Source of the DNA: Chloroflexota bacterium
GTDB taxonomy: Bacteria > Chloroflexota > Limnocylindria > Limnocylindrales > CSP1-4
Direction: 5' to 3'
DNA length: 13,857 nucleotides
Assembly (NCBI GenBank): GCA_016200675.1
Contig: JACQEH010000230.1
Coordinates: forward strand, 1 to 13,857
Shown: piece by piece, positions 1 through 7,213 of the stretch
Numbering within the stretch: position 1 is the stretch's first letter
How the letters are laid out: every line of letters begins with the position of its first letter
Made by a program: the position numbers and the translations under genes
Notes under the pieces: generated by a model
The model's database searches: none
What the model saw: only the letters and a program-made list of their open reading frames with translations
Told to the model about the DNA's origin: nothing

Positions 1-1
1 C

Positions 2-619
2 CCCCGGACGGGCCCGGTGCTGATCGCCGCCAACCACGCCCCGAACGCCGATCCGGTGCTCATCGGGGGGTTCCTCAACGCCCGGCTCGGCCGGCCGATC
101 AACTGGATGGGCAAGCGCGAGGTCTTCGAGTGGCCGGTCATCTCGTGGCTCGCCCGACACGGTGGCGTCCACCCGGTGGATCGAGGCTCGGCCGACGTCG
201 AGGCCTTCCGGACCGCCATGCGAATCCTCGAGGACGGCAACATCCTGGCCGTGTTCCCGGAAGGCACGCGAAGCCCGGACGGGCGGCTCCAACCGGCCAA
301 GGACGGCGTCGCGGTGCTCGCCGCGCGATCCGGGGCGATCATCGTGCCGATCGGGGTGGGGGACAGCGACCGGCTCTGGCCCAAGGGAAGAAGCTTCCCG
401 CGACGCACGCCGCGGGTCACCGTCCGGATCGGGACGCCCTTCACGCTGGCCGAGGGGCTGCCCCCCGCCGTCGAGCCCGCAGCGGGAGCCGCCGAGCCGT
501 CCGCCGGAAGCTCACGCCGACAGGCCAACGCTGCCGCGACCGACCTGATCATGCGGCGGATCGCGGCCCTCCTGCCCGAGCGCCAGCGCGGCGCCTACGA
601 CGGTGATCAACCCGCCTGA
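2..619 (+). CDS. plsC: 1-acyl-sn-glycerol-3-phosphate acyltransferase (PlsC family), 5'-partial
   Basis: This gene enters from the left edge, so its true start is not visible; the in-frame GTG at 17 is probably an internal valine. The family transfers an acyl chain to the sn-2 position of lysophosphatidate at the cytoplasmic membrane face, giving phosphatidate. The sequence shows the HX4D catalytic motif (NHAPNAD, close to the edge), a block II-like GGVHPVDRGSAD, and block III FPEGTRSPDGRL, which binds glycerol phosphate. A proline-rich block follows (VPIGVGDSDRLWP). The C-terminus has an Ala/Pro-rich stretch and then a short helix ending in ERQRGAYDGDQPA. About 205 residues are visible; the family is usually 200-250, so only the N-terminal segment is missing. 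ispH follows after 38 nt. The order plsC-ispH-der-gpsA resembles blocks in many Gram-positive and Chloroflexota genomes, where cmk often precedes plsC; that upstream neighbour is inferred, not seen. Confidence 0.92.
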   Translation, partial: PRTGPVLIAANHAPNADPVLIGGFLNARLGRPINWMGKREVFEWPVISWLARHGGVHPVDRGSADVEAFRTAMRILEDGNILAVFPEGTRSPDGRLQPAKDGVAVLAARSGAIIVPIGVGDSDRLWPKGRSFPRRTPRVTVRIGTPFTLAEGLPPAVEPAAGAAEPSAGSSRRQANAAATDLIMRRIAALLPERQRGAYDGDQPA

Positions 620-642
620 ACGGCCGCGTGGGACCCCCGTGC

Positions 643-648
643 GATACT
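643..648 (+). promoter_or_regulatory. putative -10 element upstream of ispH
   Basis: The hexamer GATACT lies in the 38-nt gap between plsC and ispH and ends 9 nt before the ATG at 658. It matches TATAAT at four of six positions and is the only AT-containing stretch of the gap. No convincing -35 box or Shine-Dalgarno is seen. The same arrangement recurs at other genes here, suggesting a leaderless or very short-leader transcript for ispH-der-gpsA. This is inference from pattern only. Confidence 0.4.
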
Positions 649-657
649 CAGTCCGGA

Positions 658-1617
658 ATGGGAACCGTCACCGACATCCGAATCGCGAAGCGGACGGGCT
701 TCTGCTACGGCGTCCGCGAGGCAATCGACAAGGCAAAAGAAGCCAGCGCAGCGGGCAAGTCGACGCATACGCTGGGCCAGGTCGTCCACAACGAGGGCGT
801 CGTCAATGACCTCCAGGCGCTCGGTATCGAGACCGTCGACACCCTTGACGAGGTCGACCACGGGGCAGCCGTCGTCATCCGTGCCCACGGCGTCCGGCCG
901 GAGGTCATGGAACGGGCAGCGGCTCGCGGCCTCGAGGTCATCGACGGCACCTGCACCTGGGTGATCCAGGAGCAGCGCGAGCTGCAGCGGCTCGTGGAAG
1001 AGGGCTACTCGATCGTCCTCCTCGGCACGCCCCGCCACCCGGAGGTCGTGGGCCTCCTTGGGTTCGCCCCGGACGCCATCGTCGTCGACGAAGAAGCCGA
1101 CTGGGACCGGATCCCGCGCAAGAAGAAGATGGCCCTCATCTCCCAGAGCACCCAGCCGCCCTGGAAGTTCGAGAAGCTGGCGGCGTTCATGGTCCACCGC
1201 AGCCACGAGCTGAAGATCGTGAACACCGTCTGTCCCGTCACGATCCGTCGCCAGGAGGACACCCTCGACACTGCCCGCGAGGTGGACCTGATGGTCGTCG
1301 TGGGGGGCCGCTCGTCGGCGAATACCAAGGAGCTGACCCGCCTGTGCGCGATCGCGGGCACGCCGGCCGTCCAGATCGAATCCGTCCGTGACCTCGGCGA
1401 CGCGGCGCCGTTCAAGGGGGCGCGCATCGTGGGTGTGACGGGTGGTACGTCGACCCCCATCGAGGACCTCCACGCCGTTGCCCAACGGATTCTGGAGCTG
1501 GCGGGGACGCCCGATGCCCGTGCCCGGGCAGCCGAGCTCGCCGATGCCGCGTTCGCGGTCGCGGCCCACCCCGCGGGCCGGACCACCTCGCTGCCGACCA
1601 CCGCAGCGACGGCCTGA
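658..1617 (+). CDS. ispH: 4-hydroxy-3-methylbut-2-enyl diphosphate reductase (IspH/LytB)
   Basis: IspH catalyses the last step of the MEP isoprenoid pathway, reducing HMBPP to IPP and DMAPP with an oxygen-sensitive [4Fe-4S] cluster. The 319-residue product has all three cluster cysteines: Cys16 (GFCYGV), Cys99 (DGTCTWV) and Cys192 (NTVCPVT). Substrate residues are also present: His44 (QVVHNEGVV), His77 (RAHGV), His127 and Glu129 (RHPEV), the SSANT block near 219-223, and TGGTSTP at 261-267. The ATG at 658 was chosen because the family starts only a few residues before the first cysteine. An upstream in-frame GTG at 628 would add ten unrelated residues and run through the putative -10 box. The second and third cysteine contexts (TCTW, CPVT) differ from the enterobacterial TCPL and CDAT, but the ligands are intact. 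The last 25-30 residues are an Ala/Thr-rich tail without motif. der starts 2 nt after the stop. Confidence 0.97.
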   Translation: MGTVTDIRIAKRTGFCYGVREAIDKAKEASAAGKSTHTLGQVVHNEGVVNDLQALGIETVDTLDEVDHGAAVVIRAHGVRPEVMERAAARGLEVIDGTCTWVIQEQRELQRLVEEGYSIVLLGTPRHPEVVGLLGFAPDAIVVDEEADWDRIPRKKKMALISQSTQPPWKFEKLAAFMVHRSHELKIVNTVCPVTIRRQEDTLDTAREVDLMVVVGGRSSANTKELTRLCAIAGTPAVQIESVRDLGDAAPFKGARIVGVTGGTSTPIEDLHAVAQRILELAGTPDARARAAELADAAFAVAAHPAGRTTSLPTTAATA

Positions 1618-1619
1618 GT

Positions 1620-3233
1620 GTGGCCGGCCAGCGCGGCTCCCTGCCCGTCGTCGCCATCGTGGGGCGGCCGAATGTCGGCAAGAGCACGCTCTTCAACCGG
1701 ATCGTCGGCGAGCGGGCGGCGATCGTCGAGGATCGCGCCCGGACGACCCGTGATCGCCTCTACGGCGACGCGGAGTGGAACGGCCGGCGCTTCGTCGTCG
1801 TCGACACCGGCGGCCTCGAGATCGACCCCGACGACCTGATCGAGGCCAAGGTCCAGCTCCAGGCCCGCCTGGCGATCGCCGAGGCGGACGTCATCGTCTT
1901 CGTCGTCGACGCCATCACCGGCCTGACCCCCGCCGACCTCGACGCCGCAGAGCTCCTCCGGACCGCCAGGGCACCGCTCTTCGTGGCCGTCAACAAGGCC
2001 GACAATCCGCAGCGCGAGCTCGAGGCGGCCGAGTTCTGGTCCCTCGGCTGGGAGCACACCTTCCCGATCGCCGCGAACCACGGTCGGGGCGTCGCCGACC
2101 TCCTTGACGAGATCGTGCTGGCGCTGCCCGCCGAGACCGAGGCCGAGCACGCCCGCAAGGTTCGCGAGGCGGAGGCCGACGAGTTCGCCCGGGACGTCGA
2201 GACCGGTCGCCTGCGCCCGTTCATCGTCGGGTCCGAGGGCTCGGACGGCGACGGCAGCGGGGCAGAGGACGACGCCGACGAGGACTTCGCCGACGCCGAG
2301 GCCGTCGCGGCGAGCGATGCCGAGACCGCCCGCTGGGACGCGATGCTGGCCGCCGACGGTGACGAGCCGCCGGCGATCGCCTTCGTGGGCCGCCCGAACG
2401 TCGGCAAGTCGAGCCTCCTCAACTCGCTCCTGGGCGAGGACCGGATGATCGTCAGCGACATCCCGGGCACGACCCGCGACGCCATCGATACCCGGATCCC
2501 GTGGGGCCGGACCGAGGTTGTCCTCATCGACACGGCCGGCATCCGGAAGCGCGGGAAGGTCGCCTCGTCGGCGGCGGCGGATCGCTATTCCGCCCTTCGG
2601 AGCCTCAAGGCGATTTCCCGCGCCGATGTGGCGGTCCTCCTCATCGACGGCGTCGACGGACTGACGGCCCAGGACGCCCACATCGCCGGCTACGTCGTCG
2701 AGGAGGGCAAGGGCCTCGTCATCGCCATCAACAAGTGGGATGCGGTCGAGGACAAGAAGGGCACGACCTTCGACACCTACGTCGAGTGGATCCGCCACGA
2801 GGCGCCCTTCCTCGACTTCGCGCCCGTCGTCAGCATCTCCGCCAGGACCGGCCAGCGTGTCGGGCGCGTCCTGGAGCTGGCGGTCGACGTCTGGGCCGAG
2901 CGACGGCGTCGGGTCGGGACGGGCGAGCTGAACCGGATCATCAGCACGGCCTCGGATCGCCAGCAGCCGCCGATGGTCAAGGGCCACCGGCCGAAGATCT
3001 TCTACGCGACCCAGGCCGCGGTCGCGCCGCCGACGTTCGTCTTCTTCGCCCGCGACGCGGCATCGGTCCACTTCAGCTACCAGCGCTACCTCGAGAACCG
3101 CCTCCGCGACGAGTTCGGGTTCCTCGGCACGCCGATCCGGCTCGTCTTCCGGGAGCGGGCCGGGATCCGGATCGAGCGGCGCGCCGGCAAGCGCAGCGCC
3201 CGTGCCGCGGGAGCCGCGAAACGGAGTCGATGA
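1620..3233 (+). CDS. der: ribosome biogenesis GTPase Der (EngA), with long acidic linker
   Basis: Der is an essential double GTPase that assists maturation of the 50S ribosomal subunit. The 537-residue protein has two tandem G domains. Domain 1 shows GRPNVGKS (15-22), TTRDR (42-46), DTGG (62-65) and NKAD (125-128). Domain 2 shows GRPNVGKS (257-264), TTRDA (284-288), DTAG (304-307) and NKWD (371-374). A C-terminal KH-like domain covers about 430-515, and a basic tail rich in Arg, Lys and Ala follows. Domain 1 reads EDRARTTRDR where many family members have a PGVTRDR switch I. The family is usually 435-490 residues. The extra length comes from a linker of roughly 75 residues (about 172-250) dominated by Asp, Glu and Ala. 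The GTG start lies 2 nt after the ispH stop and no Shine-Dalgarno is evident, so translational coupling is likely. The stop overlaps the gpsA start. Confidence 0.97.
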   Translation: MAGQRGSLPVVAIVGRPNVGKSTLFNRIVGERAAIVEDRARTTRDRLYGDAEWNGRRFVVVDTGGLEIDPDDLIEAKVQLQARLAIAEADVIVFVVDAITGLTPADLDAAELLRTARAPLFVAVNKADNPQRELEAAEFWSLGWEHTFPIAANHGRGVADLLDEIVLALPAETEAEHARKVREAEADEFARDVETGRLRPFIVGSEGSDGDGSGAEDDADEDFADAEAVAASDAETARWDAMLAADGDEPPAIAFVGRPNVGKSSLLNSLLGEDRMIVSDIPGTTRDAIDTRIPWGRTEVVLIDTAGIRKRGKVASSAAADRYSALRSLKAISRADVAVLLIDGVDGLTAQDAHIAGYVVEEGKGLVIAINKWDAVEDKKGTTFDTYVEWIRHEAPFLDFAPVVSISARTGQRVGRVLELAVDVWAERRRRVGTGELNRIISTASDRQQPPMVKGHRPKIFYATQAAVAPPTFVFFARDAASVHFSYQRYLENRLRDEFGFLGTPIRLVFRERAGIRIERRAGKRSARAAGAAKRSR

Positions 3234-4279
3234 CGGTCGCCGCGCCGCGGGTCGCGGTCGTCGGCAGCGGTGCCTGGGGCACGACGCTGGCCCTCCTCCT
3301 CGCCCGTTCCGAGGCCGTGACGCTCCTGTGCCACTCCGCCGCCTCCGCCGAGCGGATCGCCTCGGAGCGCCGCAACGAGCGGCGCCTGCCGGGGATCGAC
3401 CTGCCCGAGCGCATCGTCCCGACCGCGGAGGCCGCCGCCCTCGGAGGCGCGGATCTCGTGATCATCGCCGTCCCGTCCGCGCACCTCCGAGCCACGATCG
3501 GGTCGCTGGCACCCGCGATTCCGGCTGCGGCCGACATCCTCTCCGTGGTCAAGGGTCTCGAGGCCGGTTCGCTCCTGCGCATGAGCCAGGTCATCGCGGA
3601 CGCGGGCGGCCTGGATCCCCGCCGGATCGCCGCCCTCTCCGGCCCGAACCTGGCCCTGGAGATCGCGCGCGGCCTGCCGGCGTCGGCGGTCGTGGCGGCG
3701 GAGGACCCGGCGCTTGCCGAGCGGATCGCGGCCCGCCTTGCCCGGCGGGAGTTCCGCCTCTACACGAACACCGACGTCCTGGGCGTCGAGCTCTGCGGCG
3801 CGCTCAAGAACGTCATCGCCATCGCTGCGGGCGCAGCCGACGGCCTGGGCTTCGGCGACAACGGCAAGGCCGGCCTGATGACTCGCGGTCTGGCCGAGAT
3901 GATGCGCCTGGGGATCGCGGCCGGGGCCAATCCGCTGACCTTCGCCGGCCTGGCGGGAATCGGCGACGTCATCGCGACATGCGGATCCGGGCTCTCCCGC
4001 AACCACCGCCTCGGCGAGGAGCTGGCACGGGGCCGCTCCTGGGCCGAGATCGAGGTTTCGCTGGCCGGCGTGGCCGAGGGCGCCTACACGGTGGATGCGG
4101 CGATCTCCCTGGCGGACCGGCTCCGGGTGGAGATGCCGATCGCGCGGGAGGTCCACAACGCCCTCTTCGAGGGCAAGAGCGTGCAGCGCTGCCTGATCGA
4201 CCTCCTGGCCCGCGAATCCAAGGACGAGCTGGCGGATTTCGAGGCCTGGGGCCCGCTGCCAGGACCCAGCTCCGTCTGA
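3230..4279 (+). CDS. gpsA: NAD(P)-dependent glycerol-3-phosphate dehydrogenase
   Basis: GpsA reduces dihydroxyacetone phosphate to sn-glycerol-3-phosphate, the backbone for the phospholipids that PlsC-type enzymes acylate. The 349-residue cytoplasmic protein starts with a Rossmann fold, GSGAWGTT (12-19). It then has VVKGLE with Lys108, SGPNLALEIARGLP (137-150), and the catalytic block CGALKNVIAIAAGAADGL with Lys193. Next come DNGKAGLMTRGLAEMMRLG and GLAGIGDVIATCGSGLSRN, typical of the C-terminal helical domain. The ATG at 3230 overlaps the der stop in an ATGA junction with a GGAG a few nt upstream, so the two are probably translationally coupled. Length is slightly above the usual 330-340, from a short C-terminal tail (FEAWGPLPGPSSV). 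In many genomes plsY sits between der and gpsA; it is absent here. Confidence 0.97.
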   Translation: MTVAAPRVAVVGSGAWGTTLALLLARSEAVTLLCHSAASAERIASERRNERRLPGIDLPERIVPTAEAAALGGADLVIIAVPSAHLRATIGSLAPAIPAAADILSVVKGLEAGSLLRMSQVIADAGGLDPRRIAALSGPNLALEIARGLPASAVVAAEDPALAERIAARLARREFRLYTNTDVLGVELCGALKNVIAIAAGAADGLGFGDNGKAGLMTRGLAEMMRLGIAAGANPLTFAGLAGIGDVIATCGSGLSRNHRLGEELARGRSWAEIEVSLAGVAEGAYTVDAAISLADRLRVEMPIAREVHNALFEGKSVQRCLIDLLARESKDELADFEAWGPLPGPSSV

Positions 4280-4307
4280 CCCTTCCGGGCCTGTGGCGTC
4301 GGGCTGG

Positions 4308-4313
4308 TAGACT
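4308..4313 (+). promoter_or_regulatory. putative -10 element of the tRNA-Pro gene
   Basis: TAGACT ends 10 nt before the first base of the mature tRNA, the spacing expected for a promoter with a very short 5' leader. The identical hexamer recurs at 4475-4480 before the decarboxylase. No clear -35 box is visible at 16-18 nt spacing. Confidence 0.4.
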
Positions 4314-4323
4314 CGTGACCTGG

Positions 4324-4402
<79 letters not shown>

Positions 4403-4421
4403 CTCCGGGCAACGATGGAGA

Positions 4422-4435
4422 GGCTTCGGCAAGCC
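4422..4435 (+). other. small hairpin downstream of tRNA-Pro
   Basis: GGCTT-CGGC-AAGCC can form a 5-bp stem 21 nt beyond the tRNA 3' end. No T-run follows, so it does not look like a standard intrinsic terminator. It could still protect or process the tRNA precursor. The rest of the 89-nt gap (4401-4489) shows only the putative decarboxylase promoter. Confidence 0.2.
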
Positions 4436-4474
4436 GCCGAATGGACGCACGTCCTGCGACCTCGTCGTTACTCC

Positions 4475-4480
4475 TAGACT
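4475..4480 (+). promoter_or_regulatory. putative -10 element of the decarboxylase gene
   Basis: TAGACT ends exactly 9 nt before the ATG at 4490, the same spacing as at ispH, and the hexamer is identical to the one before tRNA-Pro. No Shine-Dalgarno lies between it and the start, pointing to a leaderless or nearly leaderless message. Confidence 0.42.
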
Positions 4481-4489
4481 CTCCAGGTC

Positions 4490-5977
4490 ATGGAACAGCC
4501 CACGCCCGAGCAGCTGACCGGGCTCACCGACCTCGATCCGGAGGGCCTTCGGGCGGCCCTCCTCGCCGCCGTCGACGTCCTCGTCGAGGAGCTGGCCAGG
4601 ATCGAGTCGCGCGCAGTCTTCCCGGCGATCGAACCGGGCAGCCTCGTGCCGCTCTTCCCGAAGGCGCCGCCGGAGGCCCCCGAGTCGCTCGCCGCGATCC
4701 TTGCCGACCACCGGGCCCTCGTCGAGCCGAACGCGACCCAGTGGCAGCACCCGGGGTTCCTGGCCTATTTTCCGACCTCCGCGTCCTCCGTCGGCATCGT
4801 CGGCGAGCTGCTGATGACGGCCCTCGGCCAGAACACGATGCTGTGGCGCACATCGCCGATCGGCACGGAGCTCGAGCAGGTCGTCGTCGGCTGGCTCCGC
4901 GATGCATTCGGCCTGCCGGGGTCCTTTGACGGTTTCCTGACCGATACGGCGTCGACCTCATCGCTCATCGCCATCGCCGCCGCCCGCGAGGCCGCCGGCA
5001 TGGACGTCGCGCGGCGCGGGCTCGCAGGCCGGCCCGAGCTCGGACGGCCGCGCCTCTACGCGTCGGAGGAGGCCCACTCGTCGATCGAGAAGGCGGCCAT
5101 GACCCTCGGCATCGGTCGGGACAACGTGGTCCGCGTCCCCGTCGACCGGGAGCTGCGCATGAATGTCGGGGCCCTCGAGGCCGCCATCGCGGCCGACGCG
5201 GCGGCAGGTCATCGGCCGATCGCCGTGGTCGCGACCCTCGGGACGACGTCGTCGACGTCCGTCGACCCCGTCGCGGCCATCGGCGACGTCGCGGCCCGCC
5301 ATGGCCTGTGGCTGCACGTCGATGCGGCGTACGCCGGGGCCGCGGCGCTGCTGCCGGAGCGGCGCGCTGACTTCCGCGGTTGGGAGCGCGCCGATTCGAT
5401 CGTCGTGAACCCCCACAAGTGGCTTTTCAGCCCCATCGACGCGTCCCTGCTCCTGACCCGCCGAATGGACCAGCTGCGAGCCGCGTTCAGCCTCGTTCCC
5501 GAATACCTCCGGACTCTCGACCGCGAGGGTGCCGTGCGCGACGTCAACGAGTACACGCCCCAGCTCGGCCGCCGCTTCCGGGCGCTGAAGCTGTGGGTCC
5601 TCCTGCGCTGGTTCGGGCTCGAGGGTCTCCGCCGCCGAATCCGGCATCACCTCGAGCTCGCGACGACCCTCGCCGGCTGGGTCGACGCCGATCCGGCGTT
5701 CGAGCGCCTGGCGCCGGTGCCGTTCTCGACGGTCTGCCTCCGCTATGCGCCGCCGGGACCGGCCGGCGAGACCACGGACGAGCGCGAGGCGCGCCTCGAC
5801 GCGCTGAACCAGCACCTCATCGATGCCGTCAACCGGACGGGCGAGGTTTTCCTGTCACATACGCGACTGGACGGGCGCTTCGCCATCCGGGTCGCCATCG
5901 GCCAGGTCCGGACCGAGGCGCGGCACGTCGAGCGCGCGTGGGCGCTCCTGCAGCACGAGGCTGCGATCCTGGGTTGA
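4490..5977 (+). CDS. group II PLP-dependent (aromatic) L-amino-acid decarboxylase family protein
   Basis: The 495-residue protein belongs to the group II PLP decarboxylases (DOPA/aromatic amino acid decarboxylase type, PF00282), cytoplasmic homodimers that usually convert an amino acid to its amine and CO2. Visible motifs are TQWQHPGFLAYFPTSAS (84-100), AHSSIEKA with His196 expected to stack on the PLP ring, HVDAAYAG with Asp278 pairing the pyridine nitrogen, and NPHKWLFSPID with the Schiff-base Lys310. Next is YTPQLGRRFRALKLWVL (355-371). Length matches the 470-500 residues of the family. At the mobile-loop position of the animal enzyme's catalytic Tyr332, a simple alignment on LGRRFR puts Val352. 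The substrate cannot be read from sequence; Trp, Tyr, DOPA, Phe and Glu have all been assigned to relatives. The gene appears to stand alone behind its own promoter, without a transporter or amine-using gene in view. Confidence 0.9.
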   Translation: MEQPTPEQLTGLTDLDPEGLRAALLAAVDVLVEELARIESRAVFPAIEPGSLVPLFPKAPPEAPESLAAILADHRALVEPNATQWQHPGFLAYFPTSASSVGIVGELLMTALGQNTMLWRTSPIGTELEQVVVGWLRDAFGLPGSFDGFLTDTASTSSLIAIAAAREAAGMDVARRGLAGRPELGRPRLYASEEAHSSIEKAAMTLGIGRDNVVRVPVDRELRMNVGALEAAIAADAAAGHRPIAVVATLGTTSSTSVDPVAAIGDVAARHGLWLHVDAAYAGAAALLPERRADFRGWERADSIVVNPHKWLFSPIDASLLLTRRMDQLRAAFSLVPEYLRTLDREGAVRDVNEYTPQLGRRFRALKLWVLLRWFGLEGLRRRIRHHLELATTLAGWVDADPAFERLAPVPFSTVCLRYAPPGPAGETTDEREARLDALNQHLIDAVNRTGEVFLSHTRLDGRFAIRVAIGQVRTEARHVERAWALLQHEAAILG

Positions 5978-6007
5978 CGCGGCGCGCGCCCGGGTCGGTC
6001 GGCGTGG

Positions 6008-6013
6008 CATCAT
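6008..6013 (+). promoter_or_regulatory. putative -10 element of the DUF4332 gene
   Basis: CATCAT ends 6 nt before the ATG at 6020. It keeps A at position 2 and T at position 6 of the -10 consensus, and is the only AT-containing stretch of a 42-nt GC-rich gap. That gap also contains the 10-bp palindrome GGCGCGCGCC at 5981-5990. The match is weak on its own and is supported only by recurrence elsewhere. Confidence 0.27.
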
Positions 6014-6019
6014 CGGGGC

Positions 6020-6409
6020 ATGCCGCCGATCACCGAGCTGACCCGCATCGAGCCCGTGCACCTCGATCGCCTCGAGCGCCAGGGCGTCTTCACGACCGGC
6101 CTCCTCCTCGAGGTCAGCGAGACGTCGACCCGTCGCCAGACGCTGGCCGACCAGCTCGATGCCACCACGAACGACGTGCTGACCTGGCGCGACGAGGCCC
6201 TCATGCTGAACCTCGCCGGGTTCGGCCCCACGGAGCACGTGCTCCTCAGCCAGGCCGGGTTCGAGGGCCTTCGCGAGATCCTCGCCGTCGACCTGGCCGC
6301 GTTTCGGACGCGTGTCGCCCGGGCGGCGGTTGAGCTGAAGCTCGAATGCCCGCCGGACCTGACCCTCGAGAGCTGGTGGGACCAGGCGCGGACGCTCGAG
6401 GACGAGTAG
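6020..6409 (+). CDS. DUF4332 family helix-hairpin-helix protein
   Basis: The 129-residue cytoplasmic protein matches the layout of DUF4332, small proteins built of two helix-hairpin-helix-like repeats. Repeat one is about residues 8-60 (LDRLERQGVFTTGLLLEV ... RQTLADQLDATTNDVLTW). Repeat two is about 62-110 (EALMLNLAGFGPTEHVLLSQAG ... LREILAVDLAAFRTRVARAA). A terminal helix contains LESWWDQAR, equivalent to the family's usual closing segment. Such folds often bind DNA non-specifically, but no function is established for this family. The first hairpin lacks the usual GIG turn, and the second has AGFGP in its place. The start is the only ATG that keeps the first repeat intact. A 12-bp tandem repeat begins 2 nt after the stop. 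Confidence 0.75.
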   Translation: MPPITELTRIEPVHLDRLERQGVFTTGLLLEVSETSTRRQTLADQLDATTNDVLTWRDEALMLNLAGFGPTEHVLLSQAGFEGLREILAVDLAAFRTRVARAAVELKLECPPDLTLESWWDQARTLEDE

Positions 6410-6411
6410 GC

Positions 6412-6471
6412 ACCCGCGGCGAGACCCGCGGCGACACCCGCGGCGAGACCCGCGGCGAGACCCGCGGCGGG
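6412..6471 (+). repeat. 12-bp tandem repeat, five copies
   Basis: Five contiguous copies of ACCCGCGGCGAG start two bases after the DUF4332 stop. Copies 1, 3 and 4 are identical; copy 2 ends in C and copy 5 ends in GG. Each unit contains the palindrome CCGCGG, so the array could form alternating hairpins. It fills most of the 93-nt gap before the next gene, whose promoter-like hexamer starts 20 nt beyond. Polymerase slippage is the simplest origin. A regulatory or terminator-like role is possible but unsupported. Confidence 0.9.
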
Positions 6472-6490
6472 CCGGCGGAGGGTCCGGCGC

Positions 6491-6496
6491 TACCAT
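6491..6496 (+). promoter_or_regulatory. putative -10 element of the Lit-like gene
   Basis: TACCAT fits the TANNNT form of the -10 element and ends 6 nt before the ATG at 6503, the spacing expected if transcription starts at the start codon itself. No ribosome-binding site is present in the intervening GGCCGA. Confidence 0.4.
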
Positions 6497-6502
6497 GGCC
6501 GA

Positions 6503-7213
6503 ATGCGCCCGTTCCTCGGCCTCGCCTCCGGCGTCGTCAGCCTTTCCGTCGCCCTGAGCCTCGTGGCGGCCGTCGTCGCCCCGTTCCTCACGCCGGCCTG
6601 GATCGGCTTCGAGCAAGGTCGCTCGGACGCGACGGGATGGACGGGCTACGGGCCTGCCGACCTGACGACGGCGACCGACGGGATCCTCCACGACCTGGTG
6701 CTCGGCCCGCCCGACTTCGCCGTGGAGGTCGGGGGTGTCCCGGTCCTCACCGAGTCCGAGCGCGCCCACATGCGCGACGTCCGGGGCGTCTTCACAGGCT
6801 TCTATGCCGTCAGCGTTGCCGCTGTCGTCCTGGTCGCGGCGGCCGCGCTCCTCGCGCGGGGTTCCCGAGCGCGCCCTGCGGGCTGGACGCGGGAGCGGTT
6901 CTGGCGGGCGGTCCGGCGAGGGGCCATCGGTCTTGCGGCGGGCCTGGGCATCGCCGGCGTGGTCGCGCTGGTCGCCTTCGACGCCGCGTTCGAGGTCTTC
7001 CATCGCCTGTTCTTCCCTGTCGGGACGTACGACTTCGATCCCCGCATCTATCGGCTGACCCAACTGTTTCCCGATGCCTTCTGGTCCGAGACATCGCTCG
7101 TCGTGGGGGCGGGGGCCGTGATCGTCGCGATCGCCGTCGCCGTCATCGCCACGCGCCGAATCGGTGGCGCGCATCCAGCGGTCGCCCCGGCGCTCGCCGC
7201 GGCCGGCCGATGA
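6503..7213 (+). CDS. DUF1461 / Lit-like integral membrane protein (putative lipoprotein intramolecular transacylase)
   Basis: The 236-residue protein has four likely membrane helices (about 5-29, 98-118, 141-160, 197-217). It carries the two blocks I associate with DUF1461 (TIGR01906): ESERAHMRDVRGVF around His89, and FHRLFFPVGTYDFDPRIYRL with LFPDAFW around His167. Both blocks lie at membrane boundaries on the large loops, which face outside if the N-terminus is cytoplasmic. The characterised DUF1461 member is Lit of Enterococcus and Bacillus. Lit moves the sn-2 acyl chain of a diacylated lipoprotein onto its N-terminal cysteine, giving the lyso form, and two conserved histidines are thought to be catalytic. 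His89 and His167 are the obvious equivalents. Family membership is well supported; the enzymatic role in this lineage is inference. The gene overlaps the next by 4 nt (ATGA), so they are likely co-translated. Confidence 0.78.
   Translation: MRPFLGLASGVVSLSVALSLVAAVVAPFLTPAWIGFEQGRSDATGWTGYGPADLTTATDGILHDLVLGPPDFAVEVGGVPVLTESERAHMRDVRGVFTGFYAVSVAAVVLVAAAALLARGSRARPAGWTRERFWRAVRRGAIGLAAGLGIAGVVALVAFDAAFEVFHRLFFPVGTYDFDPRIYRLTQLFPDAFWSETSLVVGAGAVIVAIAVAVIATRRIGGAHPAVAPALAAAGR

Noticed and set aside
628..657. GTG at 628 as the ispH start, giving ten extra N-terminal residues.
   Set aside because: It would run through the only promoter-like element, the extra residues have no family counterpart, and the ATG at 658 gives the normal distance to the first cluster cysteine.
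1005..3071. A 688-codon open frame on the - strand opposite ispH and der.
   Set aside because: It is the antisense shadow of strongly conserved genes in very GC-rich DNA, where stops are rare. Its translation is low-complexity Asp/Gly/Arg/Val-rich with no recognisable domain.
4415..4477. A 20-codon ATG-to-TAG reading frame upstream of the decarboxylase containing Trp, His and Tyr codons, like a regulatory leader peptide.
   Set aside because: It has no Shine-Dalgarno, its stop codon overlaps the putative -10 box (so it would lie upstream of the decarboxylase transcript), and no paired terminator/antiterminator hairpins were found. A chance frame is more likely.
5981..5990. GGCGCGCGCC palindrome after the decarboxylase stop as an operator or terminator.
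   Set aside because: It is a simple GC/CG alternation with no second site, spacing rule or T-run to support function.
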